Assembly (NCBI GenBank): GCA_018340805.1
Contig: JACMZG010001913.1
Coordinates: 39,965,557 to 40,029,556, forward strand
Length of the DNA stretch: 64,000 bases
Source: Microvelia longipes
Taxonomy: Eukaryota > Arthropoda > Insecta > Hemiptera > Veliidae
Direction of reading: 5' to 3'
A program made the position numbers and the translations under genes. How positions within the stretch are numbered: position 1 is the stretch's first letter; every line of letters starts with the position of its first letter. Of the stretch, positions 13,241 through 39,319 are shown in pieces. A model generated the notes under the pieces. The model had not been told where the DNA came from. It saw nothing but the letters and a program-made list of their open reading frames with translations, and did no database searches.

Positions 13241-13389
13241 ATAGAATTTTGTCAACAAAGTGTAAAAATAAAGATTCTGCTTAATTATTTTCTTATTATT
13301 CTTTGCATGAACAGTTAATAGAACAGTGAGCAGTGAACAGTTAGCTAAGTTTTAAGTTAATAGTCCAAGAGCGAGGCTTAAAAAATGTA

Positions 13390-14020
13390 TCTCATTTTGT
13401 ACTACTTCAAACCAAATTTTTCTGAAAATATACCTTAAATTATGAAGGAAAAGCAAAGTCTGCTTTTCCTTCTGGCTCCAGAGTGGAGCTCTTCATATGA
13501 ATGCGCTCGCTCAAAATATTAGAAAATCGCACAAATTCCAGTTTTCTTGCAATAAGTGGTTCCCTGTAGATCGTGTGTAAAACATGAAGAGAACATTTTT
13601 TGAATCGGATAAAATTTCCTATAAAACGAGAGTTACTTCGTCAAAATCGGATAACAAAAACTTAAGTTATAACTTTTGTTAAATGGCCATAAAAAATCAC
13701 AAAACCATTTTTTTAAAAGAAATTCGCTAAGGCTGCACAAATTAACAATTTTTTTGGTATGGTCATCTGGTTTTGAGGATTAAACCCTTATTTTACAGAA
13801 CAGTTTATTAGCTTTAAAAAATGTTCTCTTCGTGTTTTGCACACGACCCACAGGGAACCACTTATTTCAAGAAAACTGAAATTAGTGGGATTTTATAATA
13901 TCTCGAGCATGCGAAATCATATGAAGGGCTCAACTCTGGATAGGCTGATTATGTTTTTCTTTATAATTAAAGGTATATTTTCTTAAAAAATGCTTTCAAA
14001 TATAGTAAAAAAGGAGTAAT
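13390..14020. mobile_element. Fold-back element, copy 1
   Basis: Arms of about 200 bp (13,396-13,600 and 13,812-14,010) mirror each other, for example GTGGTTCCCTGTAGATCGTG against CACGACCCACAGGGAACCAC. A second, shorter copy lies at 38,735-39,185. No coding potential. Confidence 0.85.
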
Positions 14021-14479
14021 ATTTTTTCATGTCCGGCTCTTTGGCAATAATCTTTGCCTCTTACAATTATGAAGTTTTATTTGTTGGGTTCATTATTTTA
14101 GTTTTTTTTTGGAGGCTTTAACTTCTAATCTTATTTGGCAGTGACCTTGGCCAAAAGATGTACTCTCAACGAGGTTGCGTTGTAAGAAGGGATTACTTCT
14201 GGAGTTATTTAAATGACTCGGGAAGTGATCCAAAAACTAACATATTGTTTAAAACTAACTTTTAATTAATTAATAAAAGGTTCCAGGGGAAAAAATAAGA
14301 TCATTTGCATATGCATTGATTAATATAATAATTAATTAATTAATCAAAATAAAAGGTGCGAAGCGGAGGTGGTATACCAAGAATAAGTCAAGTTTGTTCC
14401 TCAACTTTCTTCTGTGCTTGTCTTTCGGTCTTTGTCGTGATTTTAATAACATTTATTACTTGTTAACAGATAAAATAAA

Positions 14480-15165
14480 ATGCCCGTTTTAGGGAATTTT
14501 CGGTCCATCAGGATATTCACTCTGCGGGGGCAACCCCACGTGTGTTGCACCCTCTATTCTGTATATATTAATTAAAGTTGGCGAAATCGCTTTAATACAA
14601 ATATTAATTATTAATTTGATTATTAGTCTCCATGATACTTATATAGTTTATAGGTTAGGACACTGAAGAGACTTTTATGGGGGTTGTTAAATTATTTTAT
14701 TTCCATACATAATGCATAGCTCAGATATAAAATGATAAAAACTATACACACTATACTACCAAGCAATTTGAAAAATATTAAAAAAAAACAATGTTGGAAT
14801 CATCACATATAAGTAATTAATTCCTAAGTGTGTATAGTTTTTATCATTTTATATCTGAGCTATGCATTTTGATTTCTGAAAACTTAAATACATGGCAGAA
14901 TGGGCATGACAATGTAGATGAACCATCATTTTTTTAAATAATATATGACGTAGTTAGATTTCTCCTAACTCATCTTAACTATTGTGTTATACATGAATGT
15001 GCTTGGAGATTACAAGCGAAATATTGTATGGAAATAAAATAATTTAACAACCCCATAAAAGTCTCTTCAGTGTCCTAACCTATAAACTATACAAATATAA
15101 TTATATAATCTTAAAGCCTAGCCCGGGCTGCGAACCCCGGACCTCTAGTGCCGAAGATGGATTTT
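14480..15165 (-). mobile_element. tRNA-derived SINE relic split by an inverted-repeat insertion
   Basis: The right part (15,118-15,160) reads on the minus strand as a box-B stretch GGTCCGGGGTTCGCAGCCC; the left part (14,480-14,560) matches the tail of the SINE at 30,334 (CTGATGG...AAAACGGGCATTTTA). Between them lies the inverted-repeat insertion at 14,643-15,091. Confidence 0.55.
14643..15091. mobile_element. Nested inverted-repeat element
   Basis: Outer arms of about 67 bp (14,643-14,710 and 15,024-15,091; GGACACTGAAGAGACTTTTA and mirror) and inner arms of about 44 bp (14,709-14,752 and 14,826-14,869; ATGCATAGCTCAGATATAAA and mirror), both nearly perfect. Confidence 0.9.
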
Positions 15166-17053
15166 TCTCTATTATTTTTTTAATTCGCTGCGGAGTTATT
15201 GTTATATGAGAAATGAACTTAATGCATTACCCTCTTTATTCAAAATCCTTGATTAAAACATAGCTCTCAGGTGCTAGTTCAGCAGACTATGCTGGACATC
15301 CATGGATGTTCCTATCCATGGAACCTTTAGTTGCATTTATCAGCATTAAACTTTTAAAGAACTCATTTCATGGAAATGCTAATATTTTTTACATAGAGTT
15401 ACTTTTTTCCCTGGACCAATGTATGTTTCACATTAAATATTTTATTTACAGATTAATTAATTATATTGACTAGAAAATTAAATAGTGCGATGAATTCTTT
15501 TATAAAATAAAAAAGTCAAAATATAAAATATCATTAATAATATCAATAAATATCTAAAACCTACTAAAAACTTGCAGCTATATTAACCTATTATTATATT
15601 TATACTTAAGTTTGCAATTTATTTTTTATTAAACTAAAAAACCAAAGGTGAAAAAAAAGAGTCTTACAGAAAACAGTAAATGGCAAAAATTCAAATAGGG
15701 GTTAAATTTCTACCCTTAGAGTTTAGTGTTAAGGGCGTCATCAAAGACTATTTTTCCTGTGCTATTCCTTGAGGAACCTCCTTTAAGGATTGAAATTCAT
15801 TCTCTCTTTAGAATATTTGAATATATTTACAAGTTTTTCTCAGCTACTTGAGAAAAACAATACGCTAAATACAAATTTTCAATTTCGATTATAATTATTG
15901 ATTTTTTTTTCATAGACCTTGCATCGCCAATTTCTTTCCCGTATCTTGTTTTTTGTTTTGTTGAAAGTATTATTTAAAATAAGTTAACACTTTAACGATT
16001 AAAGCGGTAAAAAAAATTGTTTTGTAAATTTTATCTATTTTACTATTAACCTTTACCTCAGAAAAATACCATACACTTCATGGCTGTGAAACATTTGTTT
16101 TACCTCATTTCCTTTTACTAACTCGCTTCGCCCGCCAGTAAATATAATCGCTTAGGTAAAAAAAAAGAATAATTTCACAATCTAGTAGTATAATATATTA
16201 TTATACTTTTTATTTCAAACGCCATGCCTAATGTCACTTGGATTGTAGAATTTCATCCTGCTAGCTCTCCTTATAGAGTTGGTAACTCTTAGCTCTCTGA
16301 CGGGTTGACAATATGCCTTTACATGTTATTCACGTGAACTCCTTTAAAACTCCTTTGAAGTCAATCTATTACTATAAACTAACTTATAATTACATTATGT
16401 ACAACATTTCTGCCAAGAAATTGGCTGTCGAGCCTTAAAAATATTTAATCTCATTCTCTTCGTTGAGTCCCAAGCAACTCCTAACATTTCTTTGATATCC
16501 CTCAGAATCGATTGAGTGCTGGAGGCAACAGCTACCTACGGAAAGGAGGGTATTTGCCCACAGACTCCTCGTGAAAAATTTGCTCTTAGTTCAGGATTAG
16601 AAACTGATTTCGTTTGCTATTGAGGAAGGTCTTGTTTAAAGAGTTACTTATAGGAAAGATTCACAACTATCAGTCTCTTTAATTTCTCTTTAACATTTAA
16701 CTGTTTACTTATTTTTATCAATTGTTATTTTGATTATGACCTGTTGCTATTGTTTTACAAGAATTGTTGCTAACGCTTAAAAGCTATTATCTTATAAGCT
16801 CTAGCTTAAATAACTAAGGGTTACTTGATTTTTTAAAATTCAGAATACTTGTAGAGCTTAAAATATTATTTGTTTTTGTTTTGATTTCCATTCTACGTGA
16901 TTTCAACCAATTATTACTTCTATTTCTTAGTTTTCAAGTCCATCCAAGCTATGACCACGAGCAGGAAGAATGCCAGCAATAATAATTAGATTGCTGATAT
17001 GTCCTGATACGTGGTACAGAATTATGCTAGTAGAACCCTTGTGACCTCATGTG
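15166..17053 (-). other. Region downstream of glass, probable 3' UTR and flank
   Basis: No other gene seen. A candidate minus-strand AATAAA lies at 16,214-16,209, about 840 nt after the stop, but AT-richness makes this weak. Contains one copy of a 165-bp duplicated block at 15,797-15,961. Confidence 0.4.
15797..15961. repeat. 165-bp direct duplication, copy 1
   Basis: Nearly identical to 17,264-17,428 (for example TCTCAGCTACTTGAGAAAAA and TTGCATCGCCAATTTCTTTC in both). Copy 2 sits in the last glass intron between two hammerhead-like repeats. Confidence 0.95.
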
Positions 17054-31404
<14,351 letters not shown>

Positions 31405-31485
31405 AGAACCTCCTTATAAATACCTGAACACAAATATACAATAAATTAAAAAATAACATCTAATTTTAGTTACAATGGTATAGAT

Positions 31486-32105
31486 CAGGCCTGGGCAAAC
31501 TACGGCCCGCTGAGCATTTTTATGTGGCCCTCGGGCAAAATTAAAATGTTTGGAAAAAAGGTAAAATAAATTAAAAATAAAAAAAATATTAGGTATATAA
31601 GGAAATAATTTATTTAATTCAAAATTATTATAAAAAGTTAGATACCAAGATAAGGAAATAATGGATTGTTACTTTAACTTTAAAGTTTGGAGAAACAAAA
31701 ACTAGTAAGATAAGAAACAATTACATAAGGAGCGGCCGCCTTTCATATCAAATGTCATTGTCGGATTTGGCGAATTCTAATTATTTTAGTGAATTTTTAT
31801 TTTCACAATAATAAGATAAAAAAAGCTATTTGGCCTCCTGTGAATTGCCGAAAAGTAGTTGATAAAATACAATCTTTATGTTTTATCTTTTATTTCATAG
31901 GAATACTTTTTAAAATTATTTTTACACCTAGTATTCTAGCAAAATTTGTTTTCAGTTATATTTCAAGATCTGACGAAGTTACTTCGTTTTGTTTTTTCCG
32001 TTTAGTGCTAAAGTTCCCCAATTCCTATACTTTGAGAATAAATTTGATTTTACTAAAACACCAGCGTAACAGCAATTTGTTGCGGGTTTGGCATACTTTA
32101 AAATT
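31486..32105. mobile_element. hAT-like relic with CAGGCCTGGGCAAAC end, copy 1
   Basis: Starts CAGGCCTGGGCAAACTACGG, an end typical of hAT MITEs, and aligns with 49,278-49,885 until AAATTTAA at about 32,105, where homology stops, so the right end is lost. Frames within it are not conserved between copies. Confidence 0.7.
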
Positions 32106-32953
32106 TAAAGATTTCTCAAGAAAATGTTTAACCGATTGCGCCAAACAGTAGGGCAGAAAGTGATTTACTTTCCGCCCTGATTTTTGTTCCCTCCGCTTAT
32201 TTTCGCAAACAAGCCGTAATGCGGTTTTTCCTTCCTGAAAATAAGGGCAGAAAGTTAATTTTTTTCCCTTTTGGAGGGAGAAAAAAAGGGGGGTTTAATA
32301 TCCGCAGGAATAACCTCAAGCTACCTAGTATTATTTTCCCACGCTGTCAACTGATTTTAGCCGTGCGTCGTACTATGAGTTAAGTCTAAATAGTTTATAG
32401 TTTAAACTCAATTGCAATATTCCGTTTAGGATTCACCCCAAAATCTAATCATTTCTTTCTCTTGTAGGACTTGATTTTTGTGCTAGGTTTCACTAAAATT
32501 GTATCAGCCGTTTAAGCTGTATAGTGAGAAATGTGCACATCCACAATTATATCTGGAGAACTATGTACTAGGGAGAGGTGTGGTTGAGGATTGTTTTTAT
32601 TAGGCTGGTTCGGCACATGAACTGGAGTGCACTGCTCTACTCTGCTCTATTCTTCTTTACACTCTACTAAGAGTAAAATAGAGTAAACTCAGGGTTAGAT
32701 GCGTGCGCCAACAAAAAAGAGTAAAATGTGTGAATAAACTTAGCTAAACAAAATAAATTCATATCACCCTGACCAACTTTGGATATAATAGATTTTTTAA
32801 ATTCGCTAAAAAGCGAGGTGATGTTTCAAAGGAGGACTCCCTCCAAATTAAAGTTAACTAGTTGCAGTAGGGGGAGAAGCGAAGACTGGTGGGTTTAGCC
32901 CACCAGTCTTCGCAGATTGCCGCTAGGTGTCGCATTGTTCCATAAGGAACAAT
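32106..32953. other. Gene-free stretch with MITE fragments
   Basis: Single MITE ends at about 32,345 (see 12,878) and 32,603-32,710 (GGCTGGTTCGGCACATGAAC); a GAAGACTGGTGGG/CCCACCAGTCTTC hairpin at 32,880-32,912. Confidence 0.5.
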
Positions 32954-33397
32954 CAAGGATGTTGAATAAAGGGGATGACGCATTAAGGAACATTTCTGCC
33001 CCATGGAAGTTGTATATGAGATAGAGAAATAGGAGTAAACTTACCTTCCCTTAGGTTATAGTTAAAAAAGGCGCCAAACGCAGGTTATGTAGCTAAGTTG
33101 TTATACAATTCTTGGTTGTCGAGTTTGCTTCTCAACTTTCTTCAGTGCTTTCGTTATTGTTACATTTGGAGCTTGTCAAGTCATTTGTGCTTATATTTTA
33201 CTATTTGGGCTTTTACTATATTAAGACCTGCGCTTTTATAAGGATCATAAGCATGCGCAGTTCGTACCAAGCATGTGCAGTTGGTTTTTGACGTGTGTTT
33301 CGTGTTGCATTCTCCTCTATGTTTTGATTTTCGATGGGGTCACTTTGTTGAATGGCAATTCGACTTAGTGCGTCATCCCCTTTATTCAACATCCTTG
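32954..33397. mobile_element. 444-bp MITE with 34-bp inverted ends and 8-bp target duplication
   Basis: Ends CAAGGATGTTGAATAAAGGG and mirror, 33 of 34 positions matching, flanked by GGAACAAT at 32,946-32,953 and 33,398-33,405. An internally deleted copy lies at 41,344-41,548. The 8-bp duplication suggests a hAT- or Merlin-like transposase in trans. Confidence 0.9.
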
Positions 33398-33452
33398 GGA
33401 ACAATACTTTACTCTCTAAAAGAGACTAATACTTATCAAGGAAGGATACACC

Positions 33453-33648
33453 CAGAGACGAACTAGCCAGCAAGGGCGGCAGCCCTTCTTGTGCCCCAAG
33501 CCAACAATAAATTCAAAGAAACATATATCCCTCTACTTAGGAAGAAATTTAGGATCCCCCCTCCTCCCTTATTGGGCCCCTTAAGATCTAGGTTTTGGCT
33601 CTTTTAGGCCAAACTCCCCTCGGGCCTTTTTGGCTCAATTCGCCTCTG
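33453..33648. mobile_element. Short hAT-like MITE
   Basis: CAGAGACGAACTAGCC ... GGCTCAATTCGCCTCTG, flanked by GATACACC and GATACAAC (7 of 8 match). The body resembles the GGGCCC-rich element at 3,030. Confidence 0.75.
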
Positions 33649-33655
33649 GATACAA

Positions 33656-34227
33656 CTCTTTTCATTTCTTGAGTAGCTAGGTGCCATACCTGTACATTGG
33701 TTATTTCATTTTTTTATTTTTCATATTAATTACAGTGAAACGTAAATATTACATTATTTTTTCCACCATTTTGTCTTAAATTAAGTAAGATATATTTAAA
33801 ATAAGCTTATATTATTATTTATCGCATATATTCTTGATCATATTTGTTTTATAAAGTGATTTAATATGACGTCACTGAAAAATGCCCGCCGTTTGTCAAG
33901 TGGGTGCTACGATAAGAGTTGTAGAAGTGTGGAAATTATCTAGACTCTCTCTAGGGAGACTCTTGTAGAGGTAAGTCCCGTTATAGAACTTAGTAGAAGC
34001 TGTCTCACTTCCAGACCCCCTTATCACTATGTTATTCTGCCTGTGTACGCCCTCTAAGTATAAGTCTCTTTGCTTATATACTTAGTTATGTAAAAAGTTA
34101 TTTTCTCATTACTCCAAATATATATACATATAATCTTTAATTAGTTAAGCTTACTAATGTAACTAAGTCACTTATGCTTTATGTCACACTTATTCGCAGT
34201 TATGTCCTGGCAGGAGTCTTTATATAA
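33656..34227. other. Gene-free stretch
   Basis: AT-rich; nothing recognised. Confidence 0.5.
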
Positions 34228-34273
34228 AATTGAAGAATCAACTACCGTCGATACTTGCTGTCGGATAGGAATA

Positions 34274-34314
34274 TCCCTGGACCGCTTTCGGCATAACGGC
34301 ATCATCAGCAGGGA
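34274..34314 (-). ncRNA. Class C hammerhead-like motif, left arm
   Basis: Minus strand: UCCCUG-CUGAUGA-UGCC-GUUA-UGCC-GAAA-GCGGUC-CAGGGA. Stem I (UCCCUG/CAGGGA) is six perfect pairs; CUGAUGA, GAAA and the GUC site are intact. Stem II has one mismatch that the other arm does not share. Confidence 0.6.
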
Positions 34315-34386
34315 CAACACTCCAGCCCTCACCTAATAAAGTAATTCACTGATATAACTTTATAAGCTGAGACCTCGAGTGTTACC

Positions 34387-34428
34387 CCGTCCGCTGATGA
34401 TGGCGTTAGGCCGAACCCGGTCTAGGGA
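34387..34428 (+). ncRNA. Class C hammerhead-like motif, right arm
   Basis: CUGAUGA-UGGC-GUUA-GGCC-GAACCCGGUC. Stem II GGC/GCC pairs here. GAAA reads GAAC and stem I is lost, so this copy is probably inactive. Read with its partner it implies an ancestral GAAACCGGUC with palindromic stem III ACCGGU. Confidence 0.45.
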
Positions 34429-34474
34429 TATTCATATCCAACAGCAAGTTTCGACGGTAGCTGATTTTTCAATT

Positions 34475-34964
34475 GCTTCTTCAACTAAAACCTTTTTAAC
34501 TTTATATAAAAGTTTAAAATCATTGGTTTAGATGACGAAAGAACTAAACATGCAATATATTTATATATTTATGCAGAAATTCGTTAAAAAATTATTATTT
34601 ATTTTAAAGTAATGTGAGAAATACTAATATAATATTAAAAAGATAAACATAAAGTAAATATTTGAATTATTTTTATTTAACTACTTTAAGGTCGGTTTAC
34701 TATTTCAGGTTAAACTGTAATAAAACAAAGTCTATAAAGTATTTAGACGAGTTTAAAGTTTAGTCGAGATCCGAGTGGCTTCTCCTTACGGGTTTGAAGA
34801 AACCCTGCAAATATTTTAACAAGTTGTAAACATTTAAAATATTTGCTTTTATAAAATTTTAATTCTATGATGCTTATTTACTGGATTAATTTTAAAGAGT
34901 ATTTATAGATTATTTAGGCTTCCCTGGATAAAGTTGCTTATAAATAAATAAAAAATGATCGAAA
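34475..34964. other. Gene-free stretch
   Basis: AT-rich; nothing recognised. Confidence 0.5.
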
Positions 34965-35795
34965 GGGTACCTCGAAACTTTTTCTCATCACATCGTATTC
35001 GCTTCGGTCATCATCACAGCTTCGGACTCGCTTCGGTCATCATCACAGCTTCGGACTCGCTTCGCTCGTCCTCAGAATATTAGTTTGTCAAATTTATATT
35101 GCAGTATGTCCTCGGACTCGCTTCGCTCTTCCTTAGATAGTAAATGCATTCGTTTCATTCTTAGCGATCACTCATACAGCACAGACCACGCTCAATGCTG
35201 CTTAACTTTTATGATCCAACATAAACCGTAGATATTTTTGTCGTACTAAAACGAAATTTTGTTTACTCATTTACGTAAAGATATACACTCGTTACAAATT
35301 TTAATAATTTGATTATTTTCCGATGTTTACAATTTTTAAAAAAACGTACACAAGTCATTCCATATAAATAAAATTAGGGCAGATAATAAGATGAAACTTT
35401 GCACACATGTTATTCTGATACATATCTACATGCCTGCCAAATTTCTAATTGTTTGCATCAGTTTTCCGCGATTTATGATTTTTCGAAATTTTTCCTGAGT
35501 TATTATTGCGGGTTAATGACGTCATGAAAGAACTATTTTCCGAGTAGCACAAGTGGGAGCAGTAGGCTGATTTTTTGTACAAAGTTTTAACTGTCCAGCA
35601 TAAATACACTATGAGCAACGATAATAACAGACACTCACACACACATACAGACAGAAAATTTTGAGAAAACCACTCAGGAGGTCTTTTAAACACCTGAAAC
35701 GGATAATTCCGGTGACATGTTGGTTTCAGATTTTTTTTGCAAACACAATATACTTTTCTTATATATCTATGGTATAAATGAGGAAAAGTAAAAAT
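34965..35795 (-). repeat. Interspersed family R copy
   Basis: GGGTACCTCGAAAC end at left, four CTCGCTTCG(G/C)TC blocks, TGACGTCATGA, (CA)n and ATGAGGAAAAGTAAA at the right. Confidence 0.85.
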
Positions 35796-36000
35796 TAAAA
35801 AATAGTTTTTTTAGAAAGTATAATTCTTCATAAAACTTGAGCTTTATATAAAACAAAAATATTATGCTTGCTCAAATACCAACAAGATGCCTTCAGCCCT
35901 CATGCCCACAATAACAGCGAATTTCTTGATGTATTAGTCAAAAAGTGTAATTTGTATAAATAAAAAAATAAATAAATAAATAAAAAATAAATAAAAAAAA

Positions 36001-36435
36001 TCGGGTATACGAAGTACCTTGGGACTTTTTCATATCGCTTCGGATTCGCTACGCTCATCCCTTCGCTACCTCCTTCCTACTTCGATCGCTACGCTCATCT
36101 TCCCTACTTCGATCTCGCTACGCTCATCTTCCTACTTCGATCTCGCTACGCTCATCTCCTACTCGATCTCGCTACGCTCATCTTCCCTACTCGGTCTCGC
36201 TACGCTCATTCTCCCTACTTCGGTCCGCTACGCTCATCCTTCTACTCGATCTCGCTCATACGTTTCCCCTACTTCGATCTCGCTACGCTCATCTTCCCTA
36301 CTTCGTCTCGCTACGCTCATTCTCCTACTCCGTCTCGCTACGCTCATCCTCCTACTTCGATCTCGCTACGCTCATCTCCCTACTTCGTCTCGCTACGCTC
36401 ATCCTCCCACTTCGGTCCGCTACGCTCGTCCTTAG
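36001..36435. repeat. CTCGCTACGCTCATC minisatellite
   Basis: About 15 irregular units of roughly 26-29 bp, TTCGATCTCGCTACGCTCAT with CTTCCTAC. The first part (GGGTATACGAAGTACC) resembles the end of family R, so the array seems to be an expansion of that family's terminal block. Mirror-image units lie at 37,445-37,550. Confidence 0.9.
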
Positions 36436-37549
36436 CATTTACATTTGTTTATTTCCATCGGTCACCTATACATTTCTTTATGTATAATGGATGGACTTGT
36501 TATATCCTTGATGGCTTTAATAATTAATAAAGATTATTATTATTACTATCCCGGGACTGACCACTCTATGCTGCTTAACTTTGGAAGGGTCTCTGATTTA
36601 GAATATATATATACAGGGTGGAACAATTCACTTAAACCAACATTAAACCATTAAAATCATGGTGAACACATGGTCCTAGACTAACGAAATGGTCTCTACC
36701 CCTAGTAAGTCGACCACCTGAGTTCAATTCACCAACATTTTTTTGGTAATTATTACCCAAATGTGGTAATTTAATTAGCACTTTTCGTTTTTTATTGGTA
36801 ACTTTATAAAGTCAAATTGGACTATACTATGGTATAGAGTAATTTAAAAACTACATTATATCCTGAGAAATTTGATACCAATATCACAAAATTCCGGTAA
36901 TTTTTCACCGAGCTATCGATCGACATACAAGCAAAAACCCTATTATTGTAATAGTACTATCACATACATGAAAAATTACTGGAATTTTGTAATATTGGTA
37001 TCTAATTTCTCAGGATATAATGTAGCTTCTAAATTATTCTATACCATGGTATGGTCCAATTTGACTTTTTAAAGTTACCAATAAAAAACGAAAAGTGCTA
37101 ATTAAATTACCACATTTGGGTAATAATTACCAAAAAAATGATGGTGAATTTGAACTCAGGGTGGTCGACTTACTAGGGGTAGAGACCATTTTTGTTAGTC
37201 TAGGACCATGTGTTCCCCATGATTTTAATGGTTTAATGTTGGTTTAAGTGAATTGTTCCACCCTGTATATATATATTCTAAATCAGAGACCCTTCCAAAG
37301 TTAAGCAGCATAGAGCGTGGTCAGTCCCGGGATAGTAATAATAATAATCTTTATTAATTATTAAAGCCATCAAGGATATAACAAGTCCATCCATTATACA
37401 TAAAGAAATGTATAGGTGACCGATGGAAATAAAACAAATGTAAATGCTAAGGACGAGCGTAGCGAGACCGAGTAGGGAGGATGAGCGTAGCGAGACCGAA
37501 GTAGGGAAGATGAGCGTAGCGAGATCGAAGTAGGAAGGATGAGCGAGCG

Positions 37550-37551
<2 letters not shown>
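36345..37551. repeat. 1.2-kb palindrome centred on a MITE
   Basis: Left 36,345-36,907 and right 36,969-37,551 are reverse complements around a 61-bp spacer. The mirror includes minisatellite units, the ATTTCCATCGGTCACC region and the MITE itself. Confidence 0.9.
36614..37265. mobile_element. 652-bp MITE with nearly 300-bp inverted arms, CAGGGTGG ends, TA site
   Basis: TATATA-CAGGGTGGAACAATTC ... GAATTGTTCCACCCTG-TATATA. Arms 36,614-36,907 and 36,969-37,265. TA flanks fit a Tc1/mariner-type origin. No transposase. Confidence 0.88.
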
Positions 37552-37552
<1 letters not shown>

Positions 37553-37585
<33 letters not shown>

Positions 37586-37622
37586 ATATATATATAATAA
37601 TATAATATATATATATATATAA
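37553..37622. repeat. (CA)n-(TA)n microsatellite
   Basis: CACACA to about 37,567, then TA/ATA to 37,622. Confidence 0.95.
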
Positions 37623-37639
37623 AATGTATTTTGAGATTT

Positions 37640-38730
37640 TTTGCTCTTTGGCGTTACTATGAGCCATGATAACTTTTGACCGCTTTCTCGAATCGGAATG
37701 AAACTGAGTACATAAATAAACCTTGCTAATGTCCCGTATCCTATTGTTTATGAAATATGTGTGACGTTATTAACCCACAACAATAGCCCAACAAAAATGT
37801 TAAATAACAACAAATCTTCATATAGTGATAGTGATCAAAGTAGGCTGACATTATAACACATATATTGCTATGTGGAATTCACAAAAATGAGAAGTTTTAT
37901 TTTATTATGAGTATTAGGTCCGGTTTTACTAATTTTAATATATATGTTAAACAAAACAATATTTCATTGATTGACATAATATAAGCAAATCACATATTTT
38001 CCCTAACACATTTGAAATTCGCTTATATCGGGCATTATGCTACTTATATAAACTAGTAATATGACGAACTGATAAAGTACAACAACCATGTGGCCGCGAA
38101 GCGCTGATGCTGCGGAGCAGCAAAGAGGACGAAGGTCTCTTGTTTTTGGTATAACTATAACGAAGGTAAGGTTGCTCCTATTTCTCTATCTCATACAACA
38201 TCTATGGGGTCAGAGAAGTTCCGTAATGTGCCTTTATTTAAAAAGTTTGGGGCCTAAACTCCTGCTACGCCACCTTTTATTAAAGACTTAAAGAGTTTTA
38301 AGTCTAAACTCGCTAAAAAGTACTTAAACTTGTCGCCCAAACAAAATTATTACAATCCGTGTACTTGTTGACAGTAAATATATTTTATTTAAACTTAAAT
38401 CAATAAAAGAAAGGATATAAAAGGAAAACATGTTGTATCCTATTGGTTGTTTATAAGTCACGCCCACTCCTGTCTCACCCCTGGTCTGACCAATCAGAAA
38501 AAAGAACTCTCATCCCCTTTATAGTAAGCAGAAGCTTTTATCTTTTCAATTATTCATAAATATGAATAAGCTTAGACTCACCGAGTGACTTCGCCATTCT
38601 GACTTCATGTCTCTGCTCTTTAATATTTGTATTTATACATAAAATTATTTTCTTCATATTTCTTTTCACAATGTCTTTAAATACATTATTAAAATACATT
38701 ATTTTTCCTCATTTATACCGCAGGTATAGT
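37640..38730. repeat. Gene-free stretch with a family shared with 60,440-61,340
   Basis: Blocks such as GTGACGTTATTAACCCAC (37,752), CATTGATTGACATAAT (37,965) and CCATGTGGCCGCGAAGCG (38,087) recur in the same order at 60,544, 61,160 and 61,267. A reversed piece lies in glass intron 2 near 27,050. No gene recognised. Confidence 0.6.
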
Positions 38731-38734
38731 CCAA

Positions 38735-39185
38735 GATCCGGGCCAAAAAAGGTCACTCATTTTGTACTAGTTTTTAACCAAATTGTTTTTTATAAAAGGT
38801 AACCTAAATTATGAAGGAAAAGCATAGTCTGCACACCCAGAGTTAAGTCCTTCTTATACGAATGTGCTTCCTTAAAATATTAGAAAATCCCACAAATCCC
38901 AGCGTTTTTCCAACAAGTGGTTCCCTGTGGGTCGTATATCCTCCGCCATTTTGATGAAAAAACACTCGTTATACATAGTTAATTTTTTAAGCTTTAAAAT
39001 GTTCTCTTTATGTTTTGCCCACAACCCACAGGGAACCATATTGCAAGAAAACTGAAATATATGCAGTTTTCTAAAGTTTTGAGCATGCGCATTCATATAT
39101 AAAGGCTTCACTCTGGAAAGACGGACTAAGCATTTCCTGTATAATTTATAACGTATATTTTCAGAATAATTCGGTTTGAAGTAAT
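38735..39185. mobile_element. Fold-back element, copy 2
   Basis: Same family as 13,390-14,020 (GAAGGAAAAGC.TAGTCTGC, GTGGTTCCCTGTGGGTCGT, GGGAACCATATTGCAAGAAA) with a shorter centre. Confidence 0.8.
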
Positions 39186-39310
39186 AATAATAATAATAAT
39201 AGCCTTTTATTAAAACTTTTTACAAACACATTCTTAAATACAAAAATTTAGTTTTACAATAATTTATAAGTTTAATCGGCAATAAGCCGAGGCACCCTTA
39301 AGGTTGAAGT
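39186..39310 (-). mobile_element. Likely LINE 3' tail fragment
   Basis: Minus strand: AAGGGTGCCTCGGCTTATTG, an AT-rich UTR, then AAAAGGCTATTATTATTATT. The layout of a short UTR and (ATT)n tail suggests a severely 5'-truncated LINE or SINE. No coding part left. Confidence 0.45.
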
Positions 39311-39319
39311 AGTCACATT

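Larger units (their letters stand above)
34228..34474. mobile_element. Inverted-repeat element carrying two class C hammerhead-like motifs
   Basis: Arms about 34,228-34,315 and 34,386-34,474 (CTACCGTCGA.ACTTGCTGT and mirror), about 85-90% alike by eye. Each arm ends inside in a CUGAUGAUG...GCCGAA block. A roughly 70-bp centre separates them. Confidence 0.8.

Noticed and set aside
31789..32151. 120-residue plus-strand frame MNFYFHNNKIKK
   Set aside because: Lies inside an hAT-like relic; the second copy at 49.5 kb has indels and substitutions that do not preserve the frame.
36019..36435. 138-residue frame rich in SLRSSS/LATLI
   Set aside because: Translation of the CTCGCTACGCTCAT minisatellite.
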